Part shown: positions 1 to 8,145 of the stretch, piece after piece
Layout: each line of letters starts with the position of its first letter
Numbering within the stretch: position 1 is the first letter of the stretch
Source of the DNA: Micavibrio sp. UBA7657
Lineage (GTDB): Bacteria > Pseudomonadota > Alphaproteobacteria > Micavibrionales > Micavibrionaceae
Reading direction: 5' to 3'
DNA: 64,000 nucleotides
NCBI GenBank assembly: GCA_002483465.1
Contig: DLHX01000011.1
Span: forward strand, 1 to 64,000
Made by a program: the position numbers and the translations under genes
Notes under the pieces: model-generated
The model's input: the letters and a program-made list of their open reading frames with translations, nothing else
Told to the model about the DNA's origin: nothing
The model's database searches: none

Positions 1-479
1 GAAACGTGTTGTTGCTGATCTTAAAGTCTTTGCTCAACAACGTTTGTGTATTGCGGACGTAATAATCATTGTTCAATACTAATTCGCTTTCATCTGCTGC
101 CCTTTCATTGTTAGCTCTGAGTCTTTGGCTTTCTTCCTGCTCGTAATATTTTCCTCTCAGTTCCTTCTGCGTTTTCTCACGATCCCATTGTTCGATCTGT
201 TGTGAAAGTTCCTCATCTTCGCGCTGCCGTAACATTTCATCGTTCTGTTTTTTGATCTCGCGGATTGCATGATCTTGCTCTGCCTTATGGCGCGAGAGTT
301 CCTGTTCCCGTTTATTGTTTTCCTGTTTCAGCTGTTCCAGTTCTTCCTTATGTTGGAACACTTCGTCACGCTGTCTTGCCATTTCGTTATACTGGTGTTG
401 TTGTTCCCCCCCATGAATCCGCTTTCGCTGGCCCAGATAGGAGCAAAGCAAGTGAAACAATAATTGCAAAGATTCTCAT
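1..479 (-). pseudogene. Secreted Gln/Glu-rich coiled-coil protein, frameshifted and cut by window edge
   Basis: An ATG at 479 follows an AAGGAA ribosome site and starts MRIFAIIVSLALLLSG followed by PAKA, a clear signal peptide. After DSWG the reading frame hits a stop at 387. The -1 frame directly after a run of seven G (C7 on the + strand, 406-412) is open from there to the window edge. It encodes a long Gln/Glu/Lys/Arg-rich coiled coil beginning EQQHQYNEMARQRDE. With six G the two parts would be one protein of more than 155 residues. This could be a true disruption, a slippage-controlled gene or a sequencing error. It lies inside the integrated element. Function is unknown, and the coiled coil suggests an envelope or structural role. 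Confidence 0.6.
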
Positions 480-761
480 GGCGGTTTCCTTATGCTGCGT
501 TAAACAAAACGGCCACCAATCTTGCGACTGGTGACCGGGCTGTTTATAACCGTCCACTGAACGGCGCAGCGTATTCACGCTTGCACGTTATTGTATTTCG
601 CCGCCAGCCCGACCATAGGTCGAGAGGCAGCGTCATTCGCGGCTGACGCAAAGTTGCCGCAGTGGAGAGGTTATAAGCCCCGGAACCTCTATTGAGGTTC
701 CACCAGCCAAAGTAAAGACAGGGCTGGAAACCGTCAATGAGCATTATCCTTCTTATAGTAG
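480..761 (-). other. Leader-like stretch between integrase and coiled-coil gene
   Basis: No convincing gene fills this stretch. It holds a perfect 8-bp hairpin at 682-701 (GGAACCTC, loop TATT) with no T-run. A 73-residue frame (765-544, GTG start) overlaps the integrase stop by 4 nt and contains the peptide YNLSTAATLRQPRM. Another minus frame near 540-500 reads PVTSRKIGGRFV. From memory, such peptides recur in leader regions of P4-like satellite prophages, but I could not verify this. It may be an untranslated regulatory leader. Confidence 0.3.
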
Positions 762-1757
762 TCACATTAATTTTTGTGCCACATCCTCGGCTTTCAAATG
801 CGTATAACGAAACAACATCCGAAAATCCCTGTGACCTGAGATAAGAGCCACTTCCGGTAACGATAATCCTTTCTCAAAGAAGCGGCTGATGGCTTCATGG
901 CGCAGATCATGGAAATGAAGATTCTTGATCTTGGCACGTTCGATAATCCTATCCCATGCGTGATCGGCTGCATTGCCACTCATGCCCGGAAATACTTCCT
1001 CGTCGTTAAATCTCATGTTCTGAATTTCTTTCAGGATATTTATGGCCTCGCCTGTTAACGGAATGGTGCGGCTGTACCCATTCTTCGTAACAGGAATGTG
1101 CGCGGTGCGAGTTTCAAACTCTATGTGCTGCCATTGCAAGGCAAGTAATTCGCCGCGTCTCATAGCTGTTTCTATCGCCAGTTTTATAAGCGGCATGATG
1201 AAGGGATTGCGGCAGGTAACGGCGGCTGTTTTAATCGCTTCCCATTCCTCTGGCTCCATGCGGCGGCTTCTCGCGTTATTCACTTTTAGTTTCTTGAGTT
1301 TAGTCAGGGGGTTCTCTCTCAGCGGTAAATCCCATTCCCGCATGGCTATATCGAAAGCGTGTTTGATAATGCCTAGCTCTCGGTTCACTGTTCCCGGCTT
1401 TACCTTCTTCAAGCGTTCTTCACGGTGCTTGCTGAAATGCGCGGTAGTGATCTGAGCCAGTGTGAGGTTGGCTATAGGTTCTCGCAGAAAGGCATCAATG
1501 AGATATGTCTCGGTATCGGCGCTCCGTTTCTTGACAGTGATCTTGTCCCGGTACTTCTCCAGAATGTCCCTGACCTTGGAACCGTTCAGTACCTTGACCG
1601 GGGTAGGCAACTCGCCCCTGTCGGCCTTGGCCTCGGTAAATCGCGCCCATTCCTCTGCATCGGTTCTCCTGTGAAATACCCTGCTTATAGGGGCAGTCCC
1701 TTTGCGCCTTACCTGAACTTCAAACTTTCCGTTCTTACGCTTCCTAATAGTAGCCAT
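762..1757 (-). CDS. Tyrosine recombinase / phage-type integrase
   Basis: A 331-residue site-specific recombinase that would integrate and excise its element. The N-terminal part (about 1-55) is an arm-binding-like region (MATIRKRKNGKFEVQVRRKG). A SAM-like core-binding domain lies at about 60-160 and the catalytic domain at about 165-331. The catalytic set is complete: R201 (RRGELLAL), K225, H283 and R286 (HDLRHEA), H309 (GHRD) and nucleophile Y318 (RYTHL). The gene starts about 100 bp from the 3' end of tRNA-Pro and reads away from it. This is the usual arrangement for an island integrated into a tRNA gene, so the element lies to the left and extends beyond the window. Confidence 0.95.
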   Translation of the reverse strand: MATIRKRKNGKFEVQVRRKGTAPISRVFHRRTDAEEWARFTEAKADRGELPTPVKVLNGSKVRDILEKYRDKITVKKRSADTETYLIDAFLREPIANLTLAQITTAHFSKHREERLKKVKPGTVNRELGIIKHAFDIAMREWDLPLRENPLTKLKKLKVNNARSRRMEPEEWEAIKTAAVTCRNPFIMPLIKLAIETAMRRGELLALQWQHIEFETRTAHIPVTKNGYSRTIPLTGEAINILKEIQNMRFNDEEVFPGMSGNAADHAWDRIIERAKIKNLHFHDLRHEAISRFFEKGLSLPEVALISGHRDFRMLFRYTHLKAEDVAQKLM

Positions 1758-1857
1758 TTTGTCCTCACTGTGGATTAGGTGTGGACAGGCTTCTTTGATA
1801 TTGGTTTTCGAGAAGATGGACTGAACCGTAAGTTCTTGATCTGACTCAAGAATTTAA

Positions 1858-1880
1858 TGGTCGGGGCGAGAGGATTCGAA
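1858..1880 (-). other. Probable attachment site at tRNA-Pro 3' end
   Basis: The integrase gene abuts the 3' end of tRNA-Pro and points away from it. Tyrosine integrases commonly recombine within the T-arm/acceptor end of a tRNA, leaving it intact. The exact core cannot be fixed, because the second att copy is outside the window. This is an inference from position. Confidence 0.45.
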
Positions 1881-1934
1881 CCTCCGGCCTCTTGCTCCCG
1901 AAGCAAGCGCGCTACCAGGCTGCGCCACGCCCCG
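1858..1934 (-). tRNA. tRNA-Pro (CGG)
   Basis: The minus strand folds as a 77-nt cloverleaf with encoded CCA. The acceptor stem is CGGGGCG/CGCCCCG. The anticodon stem is CTTGC/GCAAG with loop TTCGGGA, giving anticodon CGG (Pro). The T-loop GGTTCGAATCC is intact. Its 3' end is the presumed integration site of the neighbouring element. Confidence 0.95.
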
Positions 1935-2081
1935 ACATGGGAAAAAGATTAGTGCGTTATAAGGCGAAAGGCGGGAGCCGTGCAAGTTGTCTTGTCGCTT
2001 TTAATTTTTACATAATCAATTTAAGGGCATGCATCCGCGATCACGAAGGCCAGGCGCCTTTTTATCACTGTTCGTGTAATT

Positions 2082-3302
2082 CTATGCGGCTTGCTCTAAT
2101 TCCTGGCGAGGCCCGAAAAATTCAAAATGAACCTGCGAAGCGGGGATGCCCCATTTTAATAAATCGTGATAGATGCCTACCATGAAGGGTTGCGGGCCGC
2201 AGAAATAATAATCCGCATCGCGCCCGGGCAATAAAGATTCAATCAGTTCCCCGGTTACGAAGCCTGTGCTGGAATTGCCTGTACGATTCCCGGTTTCGCT
2301 GTAACGGTGATGCGCTTTCAGATTTGGATATTCTTTTTCCAGCGCGTCGATAACCGGCTTGAAGGCCTGAACGCTTTCATTCAGGCAGGCATGAATGAAA
2401 ACAATTTCGCGTTGCGGCATGGTATCAAGCGCAGTCAGAAGAATGCTCATGACAGGTGTGATGCCTACGCCCGCCGCCAGCAGGACCAAGGGCCGCGTAT
2501 GTTTTTCCGTTACGTCGAGGAAGAACTCACCGCATGGCGGCGCGATTTCAATCGTGTTGCCGACTTCAATCCTGTCATGCAGCCAGTTCGAGACGTGGCC
2601 AGCCGGCGTGCTTGCCTCGGGCGGTACTTCGCGCTTTACGCTGATGCGGAAGTAATTCTGCCCCGGCTTATCCGAAAGGCTGTAATTCCGCATGGTTGTC
2701 TGCCCGTCCGCTGTTGACGACCGTACGGTGATGTATTGCCCCGGCTTGAACGCAGGCAGCGTCGCGCCATCGGCGGCGGCAAGATAAAACGATGTGATAT
2801 TGCTGCTTTCTTTTTCCTTGCGAATGACGCGGAAATCTTTGAATCCTTCCCAGCCGCCCGGTTTCTTCGCATTCTCTTCATAAATCTGTTTTTCACGGCC
2901 GATCAGAATGTCGGCAAGAAAACCGTAAGCTTCCGCCCATGCATTGATGATCTCATCCGTTGCGCTTTCTCCCAGAACTTCCCTGATCGAAGCTAAAAGG
3001 TTTTCACCAACGATAGGATAGTGCTCCGCTTTGATCAGCAATGAAGCATGTTTTTGGGCAATCAGTTCCACGGCCCCGCCTAATACTTCCAGGTTGTCGA
3101 TATTGGCAGCGTAGGCAGCGATAGCGCCAGCCAAAGCGCGCTGCTGCTTTCCCGCCGTCTGGTGCGCCGGATTGAAAAATGGCGCGACCTCGGGGTTGTG
3201 CTTGAACATGCGTTTATAGAAATGCCTGGTCAGCGCTTCGCCATGTTCCTGAAGGACAGGAGCGGTTGATTTAACGATCCGGATGGTTTTTTCATTGAGC
3301 AT
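2082..3302 (-). CDS. hmp: Flavohemoglobin, nitric oxide dioxygenase
   Basis: A 406-residue cytosolic enzyme that oxidises NO to nitrate using O2 and NAD(P)H. The globin domain (1-140) has the expected residues: Tyr29, Gln53, proximal His85, Tyr95 and Glu137. A ferredoxin-reductase-type FAD domain follows (about 150-260, with RNYSLSDKP), then an NAD domain (about 265-400, with LLAAGVGITPVMS and YFCGPQPFM). Length is normal for the family. It is transcribed divergently from nsrR, with a perfect palindrome between them, so NsrR repression relieved by NO is the likely control. Confidence 0.97.
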   Translation of the reverse strand: MLNEKTIRIVKSTAPVLQEHGEALTRHFYKRMFKHNPEVAPFFNPAHQTAGKQQRALAGAIAAYAANIDNLEVLGGAVELIAQKHASLLIKAEHYPIVGENLLASIREVLGESATDEIINAWAEAYGFLADILIGREKQIYEENAKKPGGWEGFKDFRVIRKEKESSNITSFYLAAADGATLPAFKPGQYITVRSSTADGQTTMRNYSLSDKPGQNYFRISVKREVPPEASTPAGHVSNWLHDRIEVGNTIEIAPPCGEFFLDVTEKHTRPLVLLAAGVGITPVMSILLTALDTMPQREIVFIHACLNESVQAFKPVIDALEKEYPNLKAHHRYSETGNRTGNSSTGFVTGELIESLLPGRDADYYFCGPQPFMVGIYHDLLKWGIPASQVHFEFFGPRQELEQAA

Positions 3303-3311
3303 GAGACTTCC

Positions 3312-3340
3312 TATAATATGTATTTATGATACATATTATA
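3312..3340. promoter_or_regulatory. Palindromic operator, probable NsrR site
   Basis: A perfect 12-bp inverted repeat (TATAATATGTAT, then ATACATATTATA) with a 5-nt centre TTATG lies 9 bp upstream of hmp and about 50 bp upstream of nsrR. Its core ATGTATTT-A-TGATACAT closely resembles the NsrR-type half-site pattern. Position between a flavohemoglobin gene and an Rrf2 regulator supports an NsrR operator. Confidence 0.75.
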
Positions 3341-3389
3341 CTTTGCGCTATACTCAAGTCAAGGGCGAGACGCCGGGATAGTTTAGAAC

Positions 3390-3821
3390 GTGCAGATTAC
3401 GATATTCACAGATTACGGGCTTCGCAGCCTGATGTTTCTTGCCGCGCGACCAGAGCGGCTATGCAATGTTCGGGAAATCTCTGACCATTATGGGATTTCG
3501 TACAATCATCTGGTTAAAGTCATACACCGGCTGTCGCAACTTGGATATGTGCAAAGCATCAAGGGAAAGGGCGGCGGCGTAAAACTTGCCAAAGAGGCGA
3601 CGACACTCAGGCTGGGCGATCTCGTCAAGGCTCTTGAGCCGAACATGGATATTGTTGAGTGCTTCAATCGCGATACGAATACATGCCGCATCACAGATAG
3701 CTGCCAGCTTAAGCATTACCTGTTTGATGCAAATAATGCGTTTCTTTCCTCATTGAACAACCATACGCTCGCCGATACTGTAAAAGGCACGAATATATTC
3801 AAAGCCCTCCAGGGAATTTAA
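3390..3821 (+). CDS. nsrR: Rrf2-family NO-sensing repressor NsrR
   Basis: A 143-residue Rrf2 regulator that represses NO-response genes until its [Fe-S] cluster is nitrosylated. The winged helix lies at about 1-80 (MQITIFTDYGLRSLMFLA, then VREISDHYGISYNHLVKVIHRL and GYVQSIKGKGGGVKLA). Three cysteines that would ligate the cluster are at 91, 99 and 105, with spacing C-x7-C-x5-C. It is divergent from hmp across a palindromic operator, so autoregulation is likely. The Cys pattern and the hmp neighbour favour NsrR over IscR or RirA. Confidence 0.93.
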   Translation: MQITIFTDYGLRSLMFLAARPERLCNVREISDHYGISYNHLVKVIHRLSQLGYVQSIKGKGGGVKLAKEATTLRLGDLVKALEPNMDIVECFNRDTNTCRITDSCQLKHYLFDANNAFLSSLNNHTLADTVKGTNIFKALQGI

Positions 3822-3870
3822 TGCCGGAGCATATCCGGCTCCCGGCACATTTCCAGCAAAGAGAGAATTG

Positions 3871-5559
3871 TCAGGACTTCGAAGTAAGAGATTCCGCTTT
3901 CGCGAGGCAGGTTTTGAGGTCGGGACACACGAGATGCTCACCGATCTGGGCGGCTAAACCGGAGCGTTTCACAATCGAGAGCGGCTGGCTCTGCAGGCCT
4001 GCGAGCATCAGGCGGCTGCCGTGTTTTTTCAGGAACTCGTGCAGGTTTTCAAGTGCCTCGAGCCCCGTGGTGTCGATGTTGAGCAGGTTACTCATATCGA
4101 GGACGAGAATTTTCGGGAGCGGACGCGACGCGTCCATCAGGCGCTCTAACTTCATCGCTGCGCCGAAAAACAACGAGCCGTAAATCCTGTAGGCTTCGAT
4201 CGAGCGGCCAAGATGCGGCGCGAGCATGCCTTCGATTTCAGGAATGGGCTCGACACGGGTCAGGTCTGCCACGCGGCGGATGAAGAAAATGCAGGCGAGC
4301 ACGAGGCCGACTTCTACGGCGACGGTGAGGTCGATGACGATGGTCAGGAAAAAGGTGCTGAGCATGATGATGGCGTAGCTGCGCGAAAAATGTTTGAGGC
4401 GCGCAAATTCATGCCATTCGCCCATGTTCCACGCGATGTTGAGAAGGATGGCGGCGAGCGCAGTGAGGGGGATGTTTTCAGCGAGCGGCGCGGCAATAAG
4501 GATGATGCCGAGCAGCGCGATAGCGTGGATCATGCCGGCGATGGGGCTGACGGCGCCGGAGCGTATGTTGGTCATGGTGCGGGCGATGGTGCCGGTCGCA
4601 CAGTAACCGCCTACGAGCGGTGCGGCGACGTTCGCGAGGCCCTGCGCCATTAATTCCTGGTTCGGGTCGTGACGGTCGCCGGTCACGGAATCCGCGACAC
4701 GTGCGCAGAGCAACGATTCAATCGCGCTCAGCATCGTGATGGTGAGGATAGCGGGGAACAGCATCTGCAGCGTCATGAAATCGATGTCGGGAAATGTGAG
4801 TTTGGGCAGCGAGCGCGGCAGGCCACCGAAACGCGTGCCGACGGTTTCAATATCGAGCTTGAAAAACCATGTGACGGCGGTGCCGAAGGCAAGCGCGATG
4901 ATGCTGCCCGGCACATAGCTGGAGCGCTTCAACCGTCCGGGCAAACGCCCGGCGATCAAAGGCCAGCTAAGCACAATCAGAAAACACGCCGCGCCGACGA
5001 TGACGGTCTGCGTGTCGATGGTCGGAAGGTGTGTGAAGATCACTGACATTTTCGCGAAAAATTCTGCCGGTAATGGGCCGGTGCGCAAGCCGAGAAAGTC
5101 TTTGATTTGCGAAAGCGCGATCAGCACCGCGATGCCGTTCGTGAAACCGATGACGATTGAAACCGGGACGAAGCGCACCATGGTGCCGAGCCGGAACAGG
5201 CCGAGCAGGAACAATAGTATGCCGGAGATAAGTGTTGAGATGATCAATCCGTCAATGCCGTAGCGCTCGACGATGCTGTAGACCACGACGATGAAGGCGC
5301 CTGCCGGGCCGCCGATCTGGGTACGCGTGCCGCCCAGGGCTGAAATGATAAAGCCCGCGACAATCGCGGTGAAGAGTCCCGCTTCGGGCGGCAGGCCAGA
5401 GGCAATCGCAAAAGCCATGGCAAGCGGCAGGGCGACCACGCCGACCGTGATCCCGGCCAGCAAATCCTTGAAAAAATCAGCGCGCTTATAGGTTTTCAGC
5501 GCGGTCAGGAGCCGCGGGCGGAAAGGGTGAAGGCTGAAAAACTGTTCGTTGAGGGCCAT
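3871..5559 (-). CDS. SulP-family anion permease with STAS domain
   Basis: A 562-residue inner-membrane transporter of the SLC26/SulP family, which carries sulfate, bicarbonate or dicarboxylates. The membrane domain (about 25-430) starts KDLLAGITVGVVALPLAMAF and includes the family segment GGTRTQIGGPAGAFIV. A cytoplasmic STAS domain follows (about 440-550, with ILVLDMSNLLNIDTTGLEAL). No carbonic anhydrase fusion or neighbour points to bicarbonate, so the substrate is undetermined. It converges on nsrR; a small hairpin (3823-3839) lies between them but lacks a T-run. Confidence 0.92.
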   Translation of the reverse strand: MALNEQFFSLHPFRPRLLTALKTYKRADFFKDLLAGITVGVVALPLAMAFAIASGLPPEAGLFTAIVAGFIISALGGTRTQIGGPAGAFIVVVYSIVERYGIDGLIISTLISGILLFLLGLFRLGTMVRFVPVSIVIGFTNGIAVLIALSQIKDFLGLRTGPLPAEFFAKMSVIFTHLPTIDTQTVIVGAACFLIVLSWPLIAGRLPGRLKRSSYVPGSIIALAFGTAVTWFFKLDIETVGTRFGGLPRSLPKLTFPDIDFMTLQMLFPAILTITMLSAIESLLCARVADSVTGDRHDPNQELMAQGLANVAAPLVGGYCATGTIARTMTNIRSGAVSPIAGMIHAIALLGIILIAAPLAENIPLTALAAILLNIAWNMGEWHEFARLKHFSRSYAIIMLSTFFLTIVIDLTVAVEVGLVLACIFFIRRVADLTRVEPIPEIEGMLAPHLGRSIEAYRIYGSLFFGAAMKLERLMDASRPLPKILVLDMSNLLNIDTTGLEALENLHEFLKKHGSRLMLAGLQSQPLSIVKRSGLAAQIGEHLVCPDLKTCLAKAESLTSKS

Positions 5560-5664
5560 GGCAATGATCTACTGCAGGATATTCGCTGCGTCCAGCGTAT
5601 ACCTTGCATAAAATTTTTAAAAGGAGCAGGTTAATGCTGCTTCAAACCCCCGAGGAGATCCGCC

Positions 5665-6399
5665 ATGGAGAACTGTTCCAAGACAAAATGCTGCACTTAT
5701 ATAGGCGCAGCGCTGCTGCTGGCGGCGGGGATCGGTTTTGCCGGGTGGTCGGTGAAAAAAGGGCTTGAAACCTTCCGCATGGAAGACCGCGTCGTGTCGG
5801 TCAAGGGATTGTCGGAACGCGACGTCGATGCGGACCTCGCGATCTGGACTCTTTCCACCACCTCGACGGCGAACGAGCTTTCGGCCGTCATCACCCAGAC
5901 CGAGAACAACAAAAAAATCATTTTGGCTTTCCTTGAGCATACGGGTTTTGCGAAAGAAGAAATCGAGATTTCGCCGGTGCAGTCGCAGGATCTGCTGGCG
6001 CAGGCTTACCGTCCGGAGAATATCGAGCAGGGCCGTTATATCGTCACGCAGAACATCAATATCCGCACGACGGATATGACGAAGATGGACAAGGCACTGG
6101 CGAATGCCGGAAGTTTGCTGCAGCAGGGCGTGACGCTGTCGAACACCCAGCCGCCGGTTTACATGTTCACAAAACTGAACGCTATCAAGCCCGCGATGCT
6201 GGCCGAGGCGATTAAGAATGCGCGCACCAGCGCCGAGGAATTCGCGCGGGACTCCGGCGAGAATGTCGGCGGCATCAAGATGGCGTACCAGGGTATGTTC
6301 CAGATTCTGCCGCGCGACCCGGTCCAATATGTGTCCGAGCAGAACCAGCGTTATAAGACCGTCCGGGTTGTTTCCACCGTTGATTTTTTCGTGCAGTAA
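5665..6399 (+). CDS. SIMPL-domain (DUF541) envelope protein
   Basis: A 244-residue protein with an N-terminal membrane anchor (about 10-27, YIGAALLLAAGIGFAGWSV) and a SIMPL domain over the rest. The start follows a strong GAGGAG ribosome site. Characteristic parts are RVVSVKGLSERDVDAD near residue 43, alternating beta/alpha segments, and the C-terminal KTVRVVSTVDFFVQ. SIMPL proteins are periplasmic or outer-membrane with poorly defined roles, some tied to oxidative stress. Seven N-terminal residues precede a CC pair before the anchor; a lipobox is not evident. Confidence 0.85.
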   Translation: MENCSKTKCCTYIGAALLLAAGIGFAGWSVKKGLETFRMEDRVVSVKGLSERDVDADLAIWTLSTTSTANELSAVITQTENNKKIILAFLEHTGFAKEEIEISPVQSQDLLAQAYRPENIEQGRYIVTQNINIRTTDMTKMDKALANAGSLLQQGVTLSNTQPPVYMFTKLNAIKPAMLAEAIKNARTSAEEFARDSGENVGGIKMAYQGMFQILPRDPVQYVSEQNQRYKTVRVVSTVDFFVQ

Positions 6400-6525
6400 C
6401 GGATTTCATAACCACTTGTAATAACTGACATTTCCGCGCTGCAGCACACTAAAAAGTTTCAGCAATCTTCCGTTTAAAGTAGGATGTACTTCCCGTGCAA
6501 GACGGGGCAAAAACGGAGAATCGAA

Positions 6526-6711
6526 ATGAGAGCATTCAGTACGGCCAATGGCGGGGTTATGTTCGTCCCTGACGAAATCGAGCGTATTGAAAAACCCGTT
6601 TCCTATAATGAACTCGTCAGAGGCGAGCCGAAAACCCGCAAGCCCTCTTTCATCGATTATTTGCTGGGCCGCAGCAAAAAAGCCGAGAAAAAGCTGCGCG
6701 AAGCCGCTTAA
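6526..6711 (+). CDS. Small conserved-looking protein, unknown function
   Basis: A 61-residue frame starts MRAFSTANGGVMFVPDE, with GGAGA six bases before the ATG. A longer in-frame start at 6484 has no ribosome site. It is hydrophilic, ends in a Lys/Arg/Glu-rich helix (LLGRSKKAEKKLREAA) and has no membrane segment. A strong terminator follows at 6742, so it is probably its own transcription unit. I do not recognise the family. Confidence 0.55.
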   Translation: MRAFSTANGGVMFVPDEIERIEKPVSYNELVRGEPKTRKPSFIDYLLGRSKKAEKKLREAA

Positions 6712-6741
6712 GCTTTCAATTTTTACCAGAATATGCAATAT

Positions 6742-6775
6742 AAGCCGGAGTTTTTCTTCCGGCTTTTTGTTTTTT
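6742..6775 (+). terminator. Rho-independent terminator
   Basis: The stem AAGCCGGA/TCCGGCTT (6742-6749, 6758-6765) is followed by a T-rich tract interrupted by one G. It ends the small gene before it and separates it from the aminotransferase. Confidence 0.85.
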
Positions 6776-6787
6776 GAGGAGCGCCCC

Positions 6788-8083
6788 ATGCCTAAACTTG
6801 TAAAAACCGCCACCGAATTCGAACTCTCCCCCACGCTCGGCATGAACGAGGAAGTGAAGCGCCAGCGCGGCGCCGGGAAACAGGTCATGCATATGGGCTT
6901 CGGCGAGGGACCGTTTCCCGTTCCTGAAAGGCTGAAGAAGGCGCTGGGCGAGAACGTTCACCGCAAGGAATATCTGCCGACTGTTGGCATGGAGCAACTG
7001 CGCACTGTGGTTGCTGATTACTACAAAAAGAAAATCGGCCTGGATACCGACAAGTTCGACGTTATTGTCGCGCCCGGCAGCAAGCTGATCCTGTACGCGC
7101 TGCAGATGGCGGTTGAAGGCGATCTCCTGATGCCGGTGCCGAGCTGGGTTTCGTACGCGCCGCAGGCCAAGATGCTGAACACGAAGGTGATCAAGGTTCC
7201 GACGACGCTGGATGACAAGGGATTCCACATCGACCCTACGCAGCTTCGCGCGCTCATCAAATCGTCGCGCAAAGAGGGTCTGAACCCGAGCAAGATCATC
7301 CTGAATTACCCGAGCAACCCGACAGGCCTCACCATTCCTGAAAATGAGCTGAAGGAAATCGCCAGGGTCTGCGTCGAGGAAGACATCCTGATTATCTCTG
7401 ACGAGATTTACGGCTTTGTGTCGTTCGACAATAAATACCGCAGCATCGCGCATTACGCGCCGACACACACGGCGGTGACAAGCGGCCTGTCCAAGCATCT
7501 TTCGCTCGGCGGCTGGCGTGTTGGTGTTGGTTTCATTCCGAAGGCCGTTACGGGACTCCAACAGCTTCTTTCGAATATTTCGAGCGAAACATGGTCGTGC
7601 GTTCCAGCGCCGATCCAGCAGGCTGTCGTTGCCGCCTATGAAGGCCACGCGGATGTCGAGCAGCATATCCAGCAATGTTCCGACATTCATTCGCTGATGA
7701 ATAAATATATTGCAAAGGGCCTCCGCGATCTCGGCGTCAAGGCACCGGAGCCGCAGGGCGCGTTCTATAACTATCCCGATTTCGACGCACACCGCGCCGA
7801 TCTCGCCAAATTCGGCGTTAAAACTTCGAAAGAATTGTCGGAGATGCTGCTGAAAAACTATGCGCTGGCAACATTGCCGGGTACGGCATTCGGCGCTGCG
7901 CCCGATGTGCTGACGCTTCGTCTCTCGGGCTGCGATTATGATGGCGCTGCAGCGCTGAAGGCTTACCAGTCCGGCGAAAAACTGGACGAGGCTTTCATCA
8001 ATAAAAACGCCCCGCGCGTCAAAGCCTCTATTGAGACTTTCGGGCAGTTCCTGAAAGACGCGAAGCAGGCGAAAGCGGCTTAA
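6788..8083 (+). CDS. Class I/II PLP-dependent aminotransferase
   Basis: A 431-residue aspartate-aminotransferase-fold enzyme. The start MPKLVKTATEFELSP follows GAGGA at 6776; an upstream in-frame extension runs through the previous gene and terminator and is rejected. The PLP site is complete: N177 in NYPSNPTG, D205 and Y208 in ISDEIYGF, Schiff-base K236 in SGLSKHLSLGGW, R244, and a C-terminal LRLSG arginine. The fold supports transamination of an amino acid to a 2-oxo acid. Substrate is not determinable, and no pathway partner is adjacent. Confidence 0.9.
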   Translation: MPKLVKTATEFELSPTLGMNEEVKRQRGAGKQVMHMGFGEGPFPVPERLKKALGENVHRKEYLPTVGMEQLRTVVADYYKKKIGLDTDKFDVIVAPGSKLILYALQMAVEGDLLMPVPSWVSYAPQAKMLNTKVIKVPTTLDDKGFHIDPTQLRALIKSSRKEGLNPSKIILNYPSNPTGLTIPENELKEIARVCVEEDILIISDEIYGFVSFDNKYRSIAHYAPTHTAVTSGLSKHLSLGGWRVGVGFIPKAVTGLQQLLSNISSETWSCVPAPIQQAVVAAYEGHADVEQHIQQCSDIHSLMNKYIAKGLRDLGVKAPEPQGAFYNYPDFDAHRADLAKFGVKTSKELSEMLLKNYALATLPGTAFGAAPDVLTLRLSGCDYDGAAALKAYQSGEKLDEAFINKNAPRVKASIETFGQFLKDAKQAKAA

Positions 8084-8100
8084 TTAAAATCCGGAATTAA

Positions 8101-8132
8101 AAAAGGGCGGGAGATGATCCCGCCCTTTTTGT
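8101..8132. terminator. Bidirectional terminator
   Basis: GGGCGGGA/TCCCGCCC (8105-8112, 8118-8125) has loop GATGA, with A-run before and T-run after. It can stop both the aminotransferase (+) and the converging CMD gene (-). Confidence 0.9.
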
Positions 8133-8145
8133 TTGTTCGTTATTT

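Noticed and set aside
3821..4183. Plus-strand open frame opposite sulP
   Set aside because: It is a shadow of the SulP gene, with no ribosome site or recognisable product.
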